Shown here in pieces: positions 63,764 through 64,000 of a stretch of 64,000 nt of DNA. Every line of letters starts with the position of its first letter. The first letter of the stretch is position 1. A program made the position numbers and the translations under genes. This DNA is from Aliagarivorans marinus DSM 23064 (GTDB lineage: Bacteria; Pseudomonadota; Gammaproteobacteria; Enterobacterales; Celerinatantimonadaceae). The notes beneath the pieces were generated by a model. The model was not told where the DNA came from. It worked only from the letters and a program-made list of their open reading frames with translations, and did no database searches. The stretch covers positions 1-64,000 of the forward strand of contig NZ_KE386910.1 of NCBI RefSeq assembly GCF_000429485.1, in the 5' to 3' direction.

Positions 63764-64000
63764 TTAGCTAACCGAGCGGGCGGTTTCCTCTAGTACGCTC
63801 ACCGCGAGCTGCGCCTGATCGGCGGGTACAAAGATATGGTCGTGGTAGAACGCGGCAATCACGTTTGCGCTAATGCCATTTGAGGCCAGTGCGGCCGACA
63901 CTGCAGCGGTTAAGCCCACCGCGTCGAGGCTGGAGTGAACCGACAACGTGATGCAGCGGAACACCGATTGATAGGTCACACCTTGGGCCTGCGCCTGCTC
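63764..64000 (-). CDS. ACT-domain protein, C-terminal part (cut by window edge)
   Basis: The frame is open to the right edge; the visible 78 residues are the C-terminal part of a small ACT-fold protein. The block ITLSVHSSLDAVGLTAAVSA followed by NVIAAFYHDHIFVP is the signature of the two-ACT-domain (DUF2241-like) family, whose members are thought to bind small ligands such as amino acids. No function is established. A start at GTG 63979 is possible but unlikely, since the homologous part extends upstream (EQAQAQG). Confidence 0.82.
   Translation of the reverse strand, partial: EQAQAQGVTYQSVFRCITLSVHSSLDAVGLTAAVSAALASNGISANVIAAFYHDHIFVPADQAQLAVSVLEETARSVS

Overview
The window is a chromosomal segment of a gammaproteobacterium, most likely a marine or brackish Alteromonadales-like lineage. 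The evidence is the set of conserved blocks that match enterobacterial and Shewanella/Vibrio gene order (pdxB-fimV-truA-accD-folC-dedD-cvpA-purF, cmoA/aspS/yebC/ruvC, lon-hupB-ppiD, sapABCDF-pspF-pspABC-tyrR), the triclosan-tolerant enoyl reductase FabV, and the Na+/H+ antiporter NhaD. The genus cannot be fixed from the sequence alone. Coding density is high and there is no prophage, CRISPR array, tRNA or rRNA gene that I can see.

Layout. 1-270: 3' end of an IS200/IS605 transposase gene with its right-end hairpins. 354-10062: pyridoxal, polar-hub, tRNA pseudouridine, fatty-acid, folate and purine genes, all on the + strand. 10139-13355 (-): a conserved but poorly understood trio of a RimK-like ATP-grasp ligase, an inactive-transglutaminase 7TM protein and a retropepsin-like lipoprotein. 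13498-18660: cmoB, an exported protein of unknown function, a chemoreceptor, a HIT hydrolase and cmoA. 18859-31730: aspS, a c-di-GMP/porin/PBP-like trio (-), yebC-ruvC, then lon-hupB-ppiD and a DUF2850-like protein. 31861-42632: fabV, the sap peptide importer, the psp envelope-stress regulon and a TyrR-like regulator. 42798-52808: leuB, metC, a large TPR-GGDEF protein, a lipoprotein, and a leuC-leuD-citramalate synthase operon (-). 53354-64000: a MalS-type amylase, a non-canonical Nramp protein, a membrane protein/zincin pair, csdA-csdE, nhaD, a GH43 glycosidase, a MITE and the end of an ACT-domain gene.

How the genes work together. Envelope stress runs through PspF, a sigma-54 psp promoter and PspABC, beside the Sap importer. 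Proteostasis is lon (with a good sigma-32 promoter), hupB and ppiD. The leu genes are split: leuC, leuD and a synthase of the Leptospira citramalate type form one operon while leuB lies 7 kb away. Two c-di-GMP proteins carry intact catalytic motifs.

Most notable: (i) two short-period degenerate tandem repeats (14 bp and 16 bp) that begin at the stop codon of a gene and fill the following intergenic space; (ii) a LeuA/CimA enzyme whose pyruvate-pocket residues match Leptospira citramalate synthase; (iii) the ATP-grasp/7TM/retropepsin trio and the PBP/barrel/GGDEF-EAL trio; (iv) a TyrR with a decayed ATPase site and an Nramp protein without its metal-binding motif; (v) FabV sitting where E. coli has the unrelated FabI; (vi) a break in gene order between ruvC and lon. 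No clearly new defence or mobile system was found.
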